A DNA stretch of 34,300 bases, from positions 1 to 34,300 of the forward strand of contig CALRHE010000008.1 in NCBI GenBank assembly GCA_943359345.1, read 5' to 3'. The notes below the pieces were generated by a model. That model was not told where the DNA came from, searched no databases, and saw only the letters and a program-made list of their open reading frames with translations. The translations under genes were made by a program, and so were the position numbers. Origin of the DNA: Candidatus Uhrbacteria bacterium. Its GTDB lineage: Bacteria > Patescibacteriota > Patescibacteriia > UBA9934. Shown piece by piece: positions 16,409 through 22,515 of the stretch (positions are counted from its first letter, which is position 1; each line of letters opens with the position of its first letter).

Positions 16409-17074
16409 ATGCCAGCTCTCACAGAGCATAATCGAATTTTTATCGCTCGAGATATTCTCGGCGATTGCCTGGTCACCCCCGTGGAGATCAGGTCAGCAGT
16501 TCCCGGTGTCGCCTACGATCACGACCAGATCTCGGGCTGTCGCGATACGATGCCATCCCCGGATGTGCTCCAGTGGTGTGCGGAAAACCAGTACATGCTC
16601 GTGGCTGGTCCGCCTAAGCCGCTGTCTCTCATCGACATTCTTCACCTCTGGCCAGATTACTTTTATTCCGGGCCGGGAGCCTGCAAGTTTGATCCAGACG
16701 ATGATCCCGTCGCTTCGGACGACACGGCACAATTCGGGTGGATCGGGATGCGCATGGGGGCGGTGCCTGGTTCGATGGGCAAGTCGAAGAGTGCACAGTG
16801 CAAGCTTCTCGACGAAGTTGAGACGGTGCCGAACGTAGCTCAGGCGCTCTGGGCCACGATCGTTTTGCAGAAGGTCCGCAAATTCGAATTAGATCTACGG
16901 ATCTTTGTTCGGACGTCGAGCGTGAACCTGGACGGCAATCGCGTCTGCATCGGTGGTCATGGCGTCCGCGGACAGGAGCGAATTCACTTCCGTCCTTATG
17001 GCGATGACGTCGCGCTCGGTACTCTTGGGCTCGCCGCTTGCTTGAATCGGGTTGTCACCACCACAATCGAGTAG
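16409..17074 (+). CDS. unknown GC-rich protein
   Basis: The product is 221 aa and soluble; no family was recognised. Notable conserved-looking blocks are PSPDVLQWCAENQYMLVAGPP (positions 49-69), LWPDYFYS, GWIGMRMGAVPGSMGKS and VRTSSVNLDGNRVCIGGHG. Five or six Cys and several aromatic-Gly stretches suggest a folded globular protein. It has its own promoter, a perfect SD, and codon choice rich in GC-ending codons, unlike the surrounding transporter genes. A GC-rich hairpin follows. It may be a horizontally acquired or highly expressed gene. Confidence 0.6.
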   Translation: MPALTEHNRIFIARDILGDCLVTPVEIRSAVPGVAYDHDQISGCRDTMPSPDVLQWCAENQYMLVAGPPKPLSLIDILHLWPDYFYSGPGACKFDPDDDPVASDDTAQFGWIGMRMGAVPGSMGKSKSAQCKLLDEVETVPNVAQALWATIVLQKVRKFELDLRIFVRTSSVNLDGNRVCIGGHGVRGQERIHFRPYGDDVALGTLGLAACLNRVVTTTIE

Positions 17075-17085
17075 TCGTATCTTGG

Positions 17086-17110
17086 CCCTCCGCGGTGACA
17101 CTGCGGGGGG
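17086..17110 (+). terminator. GC-rich hairpin after unknown gene
   Basis: An 11-bp stem with two G·U-type pairs, CCCTCCGCGGT/ACTGCGGGGGG (17086-17096, 17100-17110), has a GAC loop. It lacks a T tail, so it is either a 3'-end protector or a weak terminator. Confidence 0.4.
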
Positions 17111-17158
17111 CACATCTTATTAAGGAGAGTTTTATTCGGCTAGGGAGCCTCGCTCAGG

Positions 17159-17196
17159 CCATAAAAATACAACCCGTTTGGGTTGTATTTTTATGG
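17159..17196. terminator. bidirectional terminator after tRNA-Ser
   Basis: A perfect 17-bp palindrome, CCATAAAAATACAACCC with its complement (17159-17175, 17180-17196), has a GTTT loop. With T5 in one arm and A5 in the other it can end both the leftward tRNA transcript and the rightward gene. The CCA end of the tRNA is part of the stem. Confidence 0.85.
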
Positions 17197-17281
17197 CGGA
17201 AGGGGCGAGATTCGAACTCGCGGTACCTTTCAGTACGACGGTTTTCAAGACCGTTACCTTAAACCGCTCGGTCACCCTTCC
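17194..17281 (-). tRNA. tRNA-Ser (anticodon TGA)
   Basis: The 88-nt minus-strand gene has a perfect 7-bp acceptor stem GGAAGGG/CCCTTCC, discriminator G, an encoded CCA, and a long variable arm typical of serine tRNAs. The anticodon loop CTTGAAA gives TGA, reading UCA. The T arm is GCGAG-TTCGAAT-CTCGC. Confidence 0.95.
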
Positions 17282-17282
17282 G

Positions 17283-17373
17283 TGGCGGAGAGGAGAGGAT
17301 TCGAACCTCCGGAACCATTGCTGGTTCACAGGTTTAGCAAACCTGCGCCTTAAGCCACTCGGCCACCTCTCCG
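17283..17373 (-). tRNA. tRNA-Ser (anticodon GCT)
   Basis: The 91-nt minus-strand gene has acceptor GGAGAGG/CCTCTCC, an encoded CCA and a long variable arm. The anticodon loop TTGCTAA gives GCT, reading AGC/AGU. It is one base upstream (in transcription) of the other serine tRNA, so they are probably processed from one transcript. Confidence 0.95.
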
Positions 17374-17384
17374 GGCTCGCTACC

Positions 17385-17517
17385 GGATAGACTCTCGTTC
17401 GGACTCCCTTGTGGTCGTCCTCTCTTTCGTCTATCCGTCGCTCGCTTTGGCCTTCCTGCGGAAGGCCATAAGTGAAACAGTTTGGGCTCGTTTATTTAGG
17501 CTTTATGCAAACGAGCT
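17385..17517. repeat. three consecutive perfect hairpins upstream of tRNA-Ser pair
   Basis: CGGATAGAC/GTCTATCCG (17385-17393, 17430-17438), TGGCCTTCC/GGAAGGCCA with a TGC loop (17449-17457, 17461-17469), and GCTCGTTT/AAACGAGC (17487-17494, 17510-17517) follow one another. None has a T tail on either strand. They fill the otherwise empty 17374-17560 gap, which must also hold the leftward tRNA promoter. Confidence 0.5.
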
Positions 17518-17560
17518 GGGGCAAGGGTACAGTATTTTCTTAAAACCTTCAAGCCCGCCG

Positions 17561-17580
17561 TGGTATACTTTTGTTAACTT
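17561..17580 (+). promoter_or_regulatory. extended -10 promoter, near-leaderless gene
   Basis: TGgTATACT at 17561-17569 is followed by 11 bases and then ATG, so the message begins within about 5 bases of the start codon. No good -35 is visible. Confidence 0.7.
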
Positions 17581-18099
17581 ATGGCCGGGGATGATGACCA
17601 AATTAACGCCTTTGAGGACGGTATCGACGTTGGTCGGGTTCTCTTTGCTTGGGAAACCTGGGAATTTGCCCCGGTTGAACGCTCGACACGCTGGTATGTC
17701 ATAGCCGCGGCATTAGGCTTGGGTATGCTGGTTTACGCCTTGTTAACCACCAATTTTGTGTTCGCGCTTATCATAGTTATGTTTGCGGTGATTATGCTCA
17801 TGCGTGATTTGCGCCAACCAGCGCGAGTCCAAGCTGCGATTACCACCGACGGTGTGGTCTTTAATCACGAGTTTTATTCGTTTAAAGATATTAAAGATTT
17901 TTCGGTTATTTATGAACCACCTGATGTTAACAATTTGTATTTAGGTTTTAACGGCCGCTTATCACCGCCCATGTCTATCACGCTTGAGGAGGTTGACCCA
18001 AATGAGGTCAGAGCCCAGCTCCTACCCTTTGTTTTTGAAAACCTAGACCGCGACAGCGAAAGTTTGACAGATACCCTATCACGGGTGTATAAGTTGTAA
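17581..18099 (+). CDS. two-TM membrane protein with PH-like domain
   Basis: The product is 172 aa. An acidic N-terminus with W-E-T-W-E-F-A-P (residues 24-31) precedes two adjacent membrane segments (about 39-58 and 60-76). A roughly 95-aa cytoplasmic domain follows, with strand pattern AAITTDGVVFNHEFYSFKDI and FSVIYEPPD, resembling bacterial PH-like (DUF5673-type) domains that follow a TM pair. Function is unknown. It stands alone, with its own promoter and no clear terminator other than a weak 6-bp repeat near 18102-18141. Confidence 0.65.
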   Translation: MAGDDDQINAFEDGIDVGRVLFAWETWEFAPVERSTRWYVIAAALGLGMLVYALLTTNFVFALIIVMFAVIMLMRDLRQPARVQAAITTDGVVFNHEFYSFKDIKDFSVIYEPPDVNNLYLGFNGRLSPPMSITLEEVDPNEVRAQLLPFVFENLDRDSESLTDTLSRVYKL

Positions 18100-18153
18100 C
18101 CGTTAGCTATACAAACTGCTGATTTTTAATACGACTAACGATTACATTTGTAA

Positions 18154-18278
18154 AGAAAACGTATTAAGTTTGGTCAGATTCTAGGAGAGAGTGAGCACGC
18201 CCGAAGCGTATAGAGATATACGGTGAGGGCGAGCGGAGCGAACGACGACGAAGATGGCCAAACTTGGATACGTTTTCT
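18154..18278 (+). ncRNA. long structured hairpin upstream of tRNA-Arg
   Basis: Arms 18154-18176 and 18255-18278 pair over about 23 bp (outermost AGAAAACGTAT/ATACGTTTTCT, with one bulge and two G·U). Inside is a second, very regular hairpin: CGCCC-GAAG-CGTATA-GAGA-TATACG-GTGA-GGGCG (18198-18231). It has a GNRA tetraloop and a GAAG/GTGA internal loop able to form tandem sheared G·A pairs. The 3' side ends 7 bases before tRNA-Arg. It could be a processed leader, a novel structured RNA or a MITE-like palindromic repeat; the sequence alone does not decide. Confidence 0.5.
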
Positions 18279-18285
18279 GTAGCTT

Positions 18286-18362
18286 GTGGGCGTAGCTCAG
18301 CTGGATAGAGCATCAGCTTGCGGAGCTGAGGGTCGGGGGTTCGAATCCCTCCGTCCACACCA
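18286..18362 (+). tRNA. tRNA-Arg (anticodon GCG)
   Basis: The 77-nt gene has acceptor GTGGGCG/CGTCCAC (one G·U), discriminator A and an encoded CCA. The anticodon arm TCAGC-TTGCGGA-GCTGA gives GCG, reading CGC/CGU if unmodified. The T arm contains GGTTCGAATCC. A terminator overlaps its last two bases. Confidence 0.95.
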
Positions 18363-18402
18363 AAACATCCCTCGCGCCTTGGCGTTGAGGGATGTTTTGT
18401 TA
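18361..18402 (+). terminator. intrinsic terminator of tRNA-Arg
   Basis: A 13-bp perfect stem CAAAACATCCCTC/GAGGGATGTTTTG (18361-18373, 18387-18399) continues into a small inner CGCC/GGCG pair. The T-rich 3' arm and following TT supply the U tract. Confidence 0.85.
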
Positions 18403-18412
18403 GTTGTGGCTG

Positions 18413-18429
18413 TGCTACTCTAGAAAAAA
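18413..18429 (+). promoter_or_regulatory. extended -10 promoter of NUDIX gene
   Basis: TGcTACTCT at 18413-18421 is followed by 8 bases (AGAAAAAA) and then ATG, so this gene also should be leaderless. Confidence 0.6.
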
Positions 18430-18900
18430 ATGAGTATGTTAAAAAACAGAGATCGCTATCAGGTGTCGCTCAAGGCGCTGATCACCAATGAACACGGTGA
18501 GGTTTTGGCTTTGAACGCTTTGCAGACAGGCTCCTTTGCTGGTTATTTTGACCTGCCTGGTGGGCGCATAGACGTAGGCGAATTTACCGTTCCATTTGTA
18601 GATATATTACGTCGTGAGATTCGTGAAGAGTTGGGAGACATAGCGGTTGAAATCAATCAGGTTCCAGTCGCCGTTGGCCGTCATTTAATCGCGGCTGAGT
18701 CTGAAAAAAGTGATGGGGAATCAATTCACGTTTTATATTTATTCTTCGAAGCTAGATATCAGGGTGGCAGCATCCAGACCAGTGCTGAGCACTCCGGTTT
18801 CCGTTGGTTGGATTTACATAAACATAAATTACCTGATTTGTTTAAGTCCGGCTTGCTTGAAGGCGTGCTGATGTACGTGCAGCATCAGGCTAAGGTTTAG
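18430..18900 (+). CDS. NUDIX hydrolase with extended box
   Basis: The product is 156 aa. The NUDIX box is recognisable as GGRIDVGE then, ten residues later, REIREELGD. The consensus has seven residues between E and REU, so there is a three-residue insertion, while the metal-binding REUxEE core is kept. The fold context is good: VSLKALITNEHGEVLALN before the box and SGFRWLDLHKH after it. It should hydrolyse a nucleoside diphosphate linked to some group; the substrate cannot be told. It is monocistronic, with its own promoter and terminator. Confidence 0.85.
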   Translation: MSMLKNRDRYQVSLKALITNEHGEVLALNALQTGSFAGYFDLPGGRIDVGEFTVPFVDILRREIREELGDIAVEINQVPVAVGRHLIAAESEKSDGESIHVLYLFFEARYQGGSIQTSAEHSGFRWLDLHKHKLPDLFKSGLLEGVLMYVQHQAKV

Positions 18901-18911
18901 GCGCATACAGG

Positions 18912-18943
18912 GCAACCCGTAGATAGGCCAGGGTTGCTTTTTT
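18912..18943 (+). terminator. intrinsic terminator of NUDIX gene
   Basis: The 7-bp stem GCAACCC/GGGTTGC (18912-18918, 18931-18937) is followed by six T. It contains the first in-frame start of the recG frame (18934), which argues for a later start of recG. Confidence 0.85.
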
Positions 18944-18975
18944 GTTATAACATGTTATCCTCGTCGCTGACGTTG

Positions 18976-21057
18976 ATGGCTATGCCTTTCCATTTAAAAG
19001 ACTCAATTAGTTCAATCATGGGCATTGGGGCGAGCAAGGCCAAAGATTTTGGTCGACTCGGTCTTTTACATTTACGCGATGCGCTGTTTGATTTTCCGTT
19101 TCGGTATGACGACCTGTCGCACGCCGTGGCCATTGATGACGCCAAGCCAGGCAGCAAGGTTACGCTTCAGGGTACGATTGTTTCCATCGATTCACATCGC
19201 AGCCAGAAATCCTGGCGCATGATGGTTACCGAGGCGATTATTGAAGACGGTACGGGCGCTATCAAAGCTATCTGGTTCCACCAGGGTTTTTTGACCAAGA
19301 TTTTAAAGCCTGGTCAGGTTGTGTCTTTGGCTGGCAAGGTCGATGACAAGTATGGTCTGACCCTGATTAACCCTGTTTACGAAATTATTGGCAACGCCAA
19401 GGTGACTAAGGACACGGGCCATATCATGCCGATTTATCGTTTAACCGGTGCTCTGACACAGAAGATTCGTCGCAAGGTTGCCGAAGCGGCTTTAAGTGCC
19501 TTAAAAGAAGTTGAGGACTGGATGCCTGATCAGATTATTCGTGAGGTCGAGCTCAAAGATTTGCCGGCCTCAATTAGCGAGCTCCACTTCCCAGCTTCAA
19601 CTGAGTCAAAAGAAAAAGCTTTACGTCGGCTCAAGTTCGACGAGTTTTTCTTGCACCAGCTTTTGCACGCTAAGTCACGCCGTGAGCTTAAGATGCAGAA
19701 GGCTCCTAAAGTGCCTTTTGACGAAGCGGCTATTAAACAGGCCGTCACAGAGCTGCCGTTTGTGCTAACGGGAGCCCAGAAAAAAGCTATCTGGGCAATT
19801 ATTAAGGACATGAACCGGCCTGAGCCCATGAATCGTTTGTTGGAGGGTGATGTGGGCAGCGGTAAAACTGTGGTCGCGGCCTTGGTCGCCCTGAACGCGG
19901 CCCGGGACGGCTGGCAAACTGCTATGCTGGCTCCGACAGAAATTTTGGCTGAGCAGCACGCGCAGACGTTGCAGCGTTTGTTTGGAGACAAGCTGAAAAT
20001 CGCTTTATACACGCGCACTAAGCGTCGCGTTGGCGATAAGGAAGTCACCAAGGCTCAGCTGTTAGCTGCGTTGAAAAATAACGCTGCTCAAATTGTGATT
20101 GGCACGCATGCTTTGCTGACACAAGATGTACTCTTTGATCGTCTCGGTTTGATCGTGGTTGATGAGCAGCACCGTTTTGGTGTGCGCCAGCGCCAGGCTT
20201 TAAAAGATAAGCAAGGTGACCTAGATGGCATGCCGCATTTGTTATCGATGACGGCTACGCCCATTCCGCGTTCGCTGGCCCTAGTTTTGTATGGCGATCT
20301 TGATCGTTCAATTTTAAACGAGTATCCGGCCGGGCGTAAGCCCATTGAAACTCAAGTTATTGAGCTTGGTCGCGAGCAGCCGGTTTACGACAAAATGCGC
20401 CAAGAAATGGACGCCGGTCGCCAGATTTTTGTGGTCTGCCCTTTGATTGAGGAATCTGACGCTTTGGGTGTGAATTCTGTGTCTCAAGTTTTTAAAGAAT
20501 TCGTACTTGAACCTTTTAAGGGTTATCGCGTAGTCATGTTGCATGGCCGCATGAAAACCAAAGAGAAAGATGATGTCATGCGCAAGTTTGCGGGTGGAGA
20601 GGCTGACATGTTGATTTCGACTACCGTGGTCGAGGTCGGCGTTGACGTGCCCAATGCCACAATTATGTATGTGGAGGGCGCTGAGCGTTTTGGTTTGGCA
20701 CAGCTCCATCAGCTGCGTGGTCGGGTGGGCCGCGGAGAGTATCAGAGTTATTGCTTCTTGCACCCTTCCGGCATACTTGGTGAAACCGCTCGCGAGCGAT
20801 TGTTAGCTATTGAAAACAGCCAAGACGGTTTTGATCTAGCTGAAAGGGATTTACAGTTACGTGGCCCGGGTAATATTTTTGGGACCGAACAATCCGGCTT
20901 TGAGCAGTTTAAGCTCGGCACCATGCATGACATTGATCTGATGTCGTTTGCCAAGGACTTCTCCAAAGAAGTGCTCGACCACAGCCCAGATTTGTTGGCC
21001 TATCCCAAACTCCGCGAGCGATTGTTGCAGTACGTTGATGAGGTGCACTTTGAGTGA
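18976..21057 (+). CDS. recG: ATP-dependent DNA helicase RecG
   Basis: The product is 693 aa and remodels stalled forks and Holliday junctions. An N-terminal helix-hairpin region (SSIMGIGASKAKDFGRLGL) and FPFRYDDLS lead into the OB-fold wedge (SKVTLQGTIVSID). The motor domain shows LEGDVGSGKTVVAA (Walker A, about 288-301), LIVVDEQHRFGVRQR (DExH box), SMTATPIPRSLAL (motif III) and QLRGRVGRG (motif VI), with the RecG-type ERDLQLRGPGNIFGTEQSG near the end. TGtTATAAC at 18943-18951 is a good extended -10, so ATG 18976 (or 18982) gives a short leader; earlier in-frame ATGs lie in the terminator or promoter. Confidence 0.96.
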   Translation: MAMPFHLKDSISSIMGIGASKAKDFGRLGLLHLRDALFDFPFRYDDLSHAVAIDDAKPGSKVTLQGTIVSIDSHRSQKSWRMMVTEAIIEDGTGAIKAIWFHQGFLTKILKPGQVVSLAGKVDDKYGLTLINPVYEIIGNAKVTKDTGHIMPIYRLTGALTQKIRRKVAEAALSALKEVEDWMPDQIIREVELKDLPASISELHFPASTESKEKALRRLKFDEFFLHQLLHAKSRRELKMQKAPKVPFDEAAIKQAVTELPFVLTGAQKKAIWAIIKDMNRPEPMNRLLEGDVGSGKTVVAALVALNAARDGWQTAMLAPTEILAEQHAQTLQRLFGDKLKIALYTRTKRRVGDKEVTKAQLLAALKNNAAQIVIGTHALLTQDVLFDRLGLIVVDEQHRFGVRQRQALKDKQGDLDGMPHLLSMTATPIPRSLALVLYGDLDRSILNEYPAGRKPIETQVIELGREQPVYDKMRQEMDAGRQIFVVCPLIEESDALGVNSVSQVFKEFVLEPFKGYRVVMLHGRMKTKEKDDVMRKFAGGEADMLISTTVVEVGVDVPNATIMYVEGAERFGLAQLHQLRGRVGRGEYQSYCFLHPSGILGETARERLLAIENSQDGFDLAERDLQLRGPGNIFGTEQSGFEQFKLGTMHDIDLMSFAKDFSKEVLDHSPDLLAYPKLRERLLQYVDEVHFE

Positions 21058-21079
21058 TGAGCTCTGAGTAGAAGGGGCC

Positions 21080-21198
21080 AGATATTACAAAATTAGATAT
21101 TAGCAGCTATTAGAGAAGTAGATATTAGAGACTTACGGGTTGGGACTAATTACTATTTTCTAAGTTCTGCTAATATCTAATTTTGTAATAACTAATCC
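21080..21198. mobile_element. gene-less relative of the four-helix-bundle element
   Basis: A perfect 23-bp inverted repeat (21084-21106, 21167-21189) is identical to the core of the arms at 1255-1285 and 1676-1706. The 47 bases at 21084-21130 are the exact reverse complement of 1660-1706. The interior is only 60 bases and has no ORF. The right outer end GTAATAACTAATCC matches the right end of the large element with one change. It sits between the convergent ends of recG and radA and can fold as a hairpin in either transcript, so it may also act as a two-way transcript end. It is a MITE-like, deleted or non-autonomous version. Confidence 0.75.
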
Positions 21199-21211
21199 GT
21201 ATCATTCACAT

Positions 21212-22504
21212 TTACTTAAGTACTTCCCGTACCGATTTAATTTCTTTAGGTGTCAAAAATGTTTTCATTCCCAGCCGGTCAGCTTCCTTCAAGCGTCGTT
21301 CTAGAAAGGGAACAGAGCGCACTTCGCCACCCAAACCTAGCTCTCCAATCACCACTGCGTCAGCCGGGAGAGGTTTGTTTTCAACGGCGCTCATGACGGC
21401 CGCGGCCACAGCTAGGTCGGCGGCGTGCTCGCTGATCCGCATACCGCCAACGACGTTCACGAACACGTCCTGGTCGTAAATCTTTACGCCAGCTCGCTTA
21501 CTGATAATTGCGAGCAACATCTGAAGTCGACCGGCGTCGAACCCAGAAGTCCGGCGTACAGGGTTGGGGAAAAATGTTTTGTCGACCAGTGCTTGGATCT
21601 CAACTAGAAACGGTCGCGAACCTTCCATGACGCAAGTGACGACCGAGCCCGGCCCTGGCACTCGTTCCTTAAGAAAACGCGCTGAGGGATTTTCTACCGT
21701 AATTAACCCCTTCTCGGTCATCTCAAAGACTCCGACTTCATCAGTGCTCCCAAAACGATGTTTTGAGGCTCGCAGAATACGATAGGCTGAATCTGGATCA
21801 CCCTCAAGCGTGAGCACGGTATCTACCAGGTGCTCGAGCGTCTTGGGGCCAGCCACCGCGCCTTCTTTGGTGACCTGGCCAATGATCAAGACGGGTATAT
21901 TCGATGTCTTAGCGTAGCCGATAAGTTCTGACGTAGCCGCTCGCACGGCCGTCGGTGTCCCCGGAAAAGCGTCAGCTTCCGAAGTCATCATGGTCTGAAT
22001 GGAGTCGACGATGACCATGCTCGGAGTCAGCTGTTGCGCAGCGGCTATGATAGCTGCAACGTCGACAGTATTTGAAAACGAAATATGTTTAGGCTCGATA
22101 CCCAGGCGTTCAAAACGTAGACGAACCTGACCCTCTGATTCTTCGCCGGAAGCGTAATAAGCCGTTTTACCCTCAGACCGTTTCGAAAAAGCGTCAGCCA
22201 GCTGAGCTACGAGCGTCGATTTACCAATACCCGGTTCGCCAGCAAGCAAGGTCACCGATCCAGGCACGATGCCGCCCCCAAGCACGCGGTCGAGTTCAGT
22301 AAGCTCGGTGGGGATGTGCTTGGTTTGCATGGTCGCTGCCGTCGCTAGCGCTAGCACCGGCGCGGCCTTAGCTTGGGATTTTTTTGCTAAACCTAAAGAC
22401 GACCCTTGGTTGCTGCCCTCGGTGATAGTTCCCCATTGTCCGCATTCATTACAGCGTCCGGTCCATTTGAGATATTGGGTGTCACAGTGCGCACAAGCAA
22501 ACAT
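21212..22504 (-). CDS. radA: DNA repair protein RadA
   Basis: The product is 430 aa. A zinc finger CAHCDTQYLKWTGRCNECGQW starts at residue 3. The RecA-like ATPase has GEPGIGKSTLVAQ (Walker A), SMVIVDSIQTMM (Walker B) and the RadA motif in the form KHRFG (usually KNRFG). The C-terminal Lon-like domain is present (DVFVNVVGGMRISEHAADLA, VVIGELGLGGEVR). It drives branch migration in recombination. A longer frame begins at 22591, but the zinc finger fixes the start at ATG 22504, 11 bases after the pilin-peptidase gene. It is the last gene of the leftward operon, an odd partner for envelope genes. Confidence 0.95.
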   Translation of the reverse strand: MFACAHCDTQYLKWTGRCNECGQWGTITEGSNQGSSLGLAKKSQAKAAPVLALATAATMQTKHIPTELTELDRVLGGGIVPGSVTLLAGEPGIGKSTLVAQLADAFSKRSEGKTAYYASGEESEGQVRLRFERLGIEPKHISFSNTVDVAAIIAAAQQLTPSMVIVDSIQTMMTSEADAFPGTPTAVRAATSELIGYAKTSNIPVLIIGQVTKEGAVAGPKTLEHLVDTVLTLEGDPDSAYRILRASKHRFGSTDEVGVFEMTEKGLITVENPSARFLKERVPGPGSVVTCVMEGSRPFLVEIQALVDKTFFPNPVRRTSGFDAGRLQMLLAIISKRAGVKIYDQDVFVNVVGGMRISEHAADLAVAAAVMSAVENKPLPADAVVIGELGLGGEVRSVPFLERRLKEADRLGMKTFLTPKEIKSVREVLK

Positions 22505-22515
22505 AAACAAGGGGA

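Noticed and set aside
17132-17390. ORFs on both strands over 17132-17390
   Set aside because: They cover the two tRNA-Ser genes and their terminator; the 'GEDSNLRNHCWFTG'-type peptides are tRNA-derived artefacts.
18129-18146. TAATACGACT, resembling a phage T7 promoter
   Set aside because: The match breaks after ten bases and lacks the TATAGGG end; no phage genes are near.
18164-18358. Minus-strand ORF with a protein-like start (MDGGIRTPDPQLRKLML)
   Set aside because: It is the antisense of tRNA-Arg, a known kind of false protein annotation.
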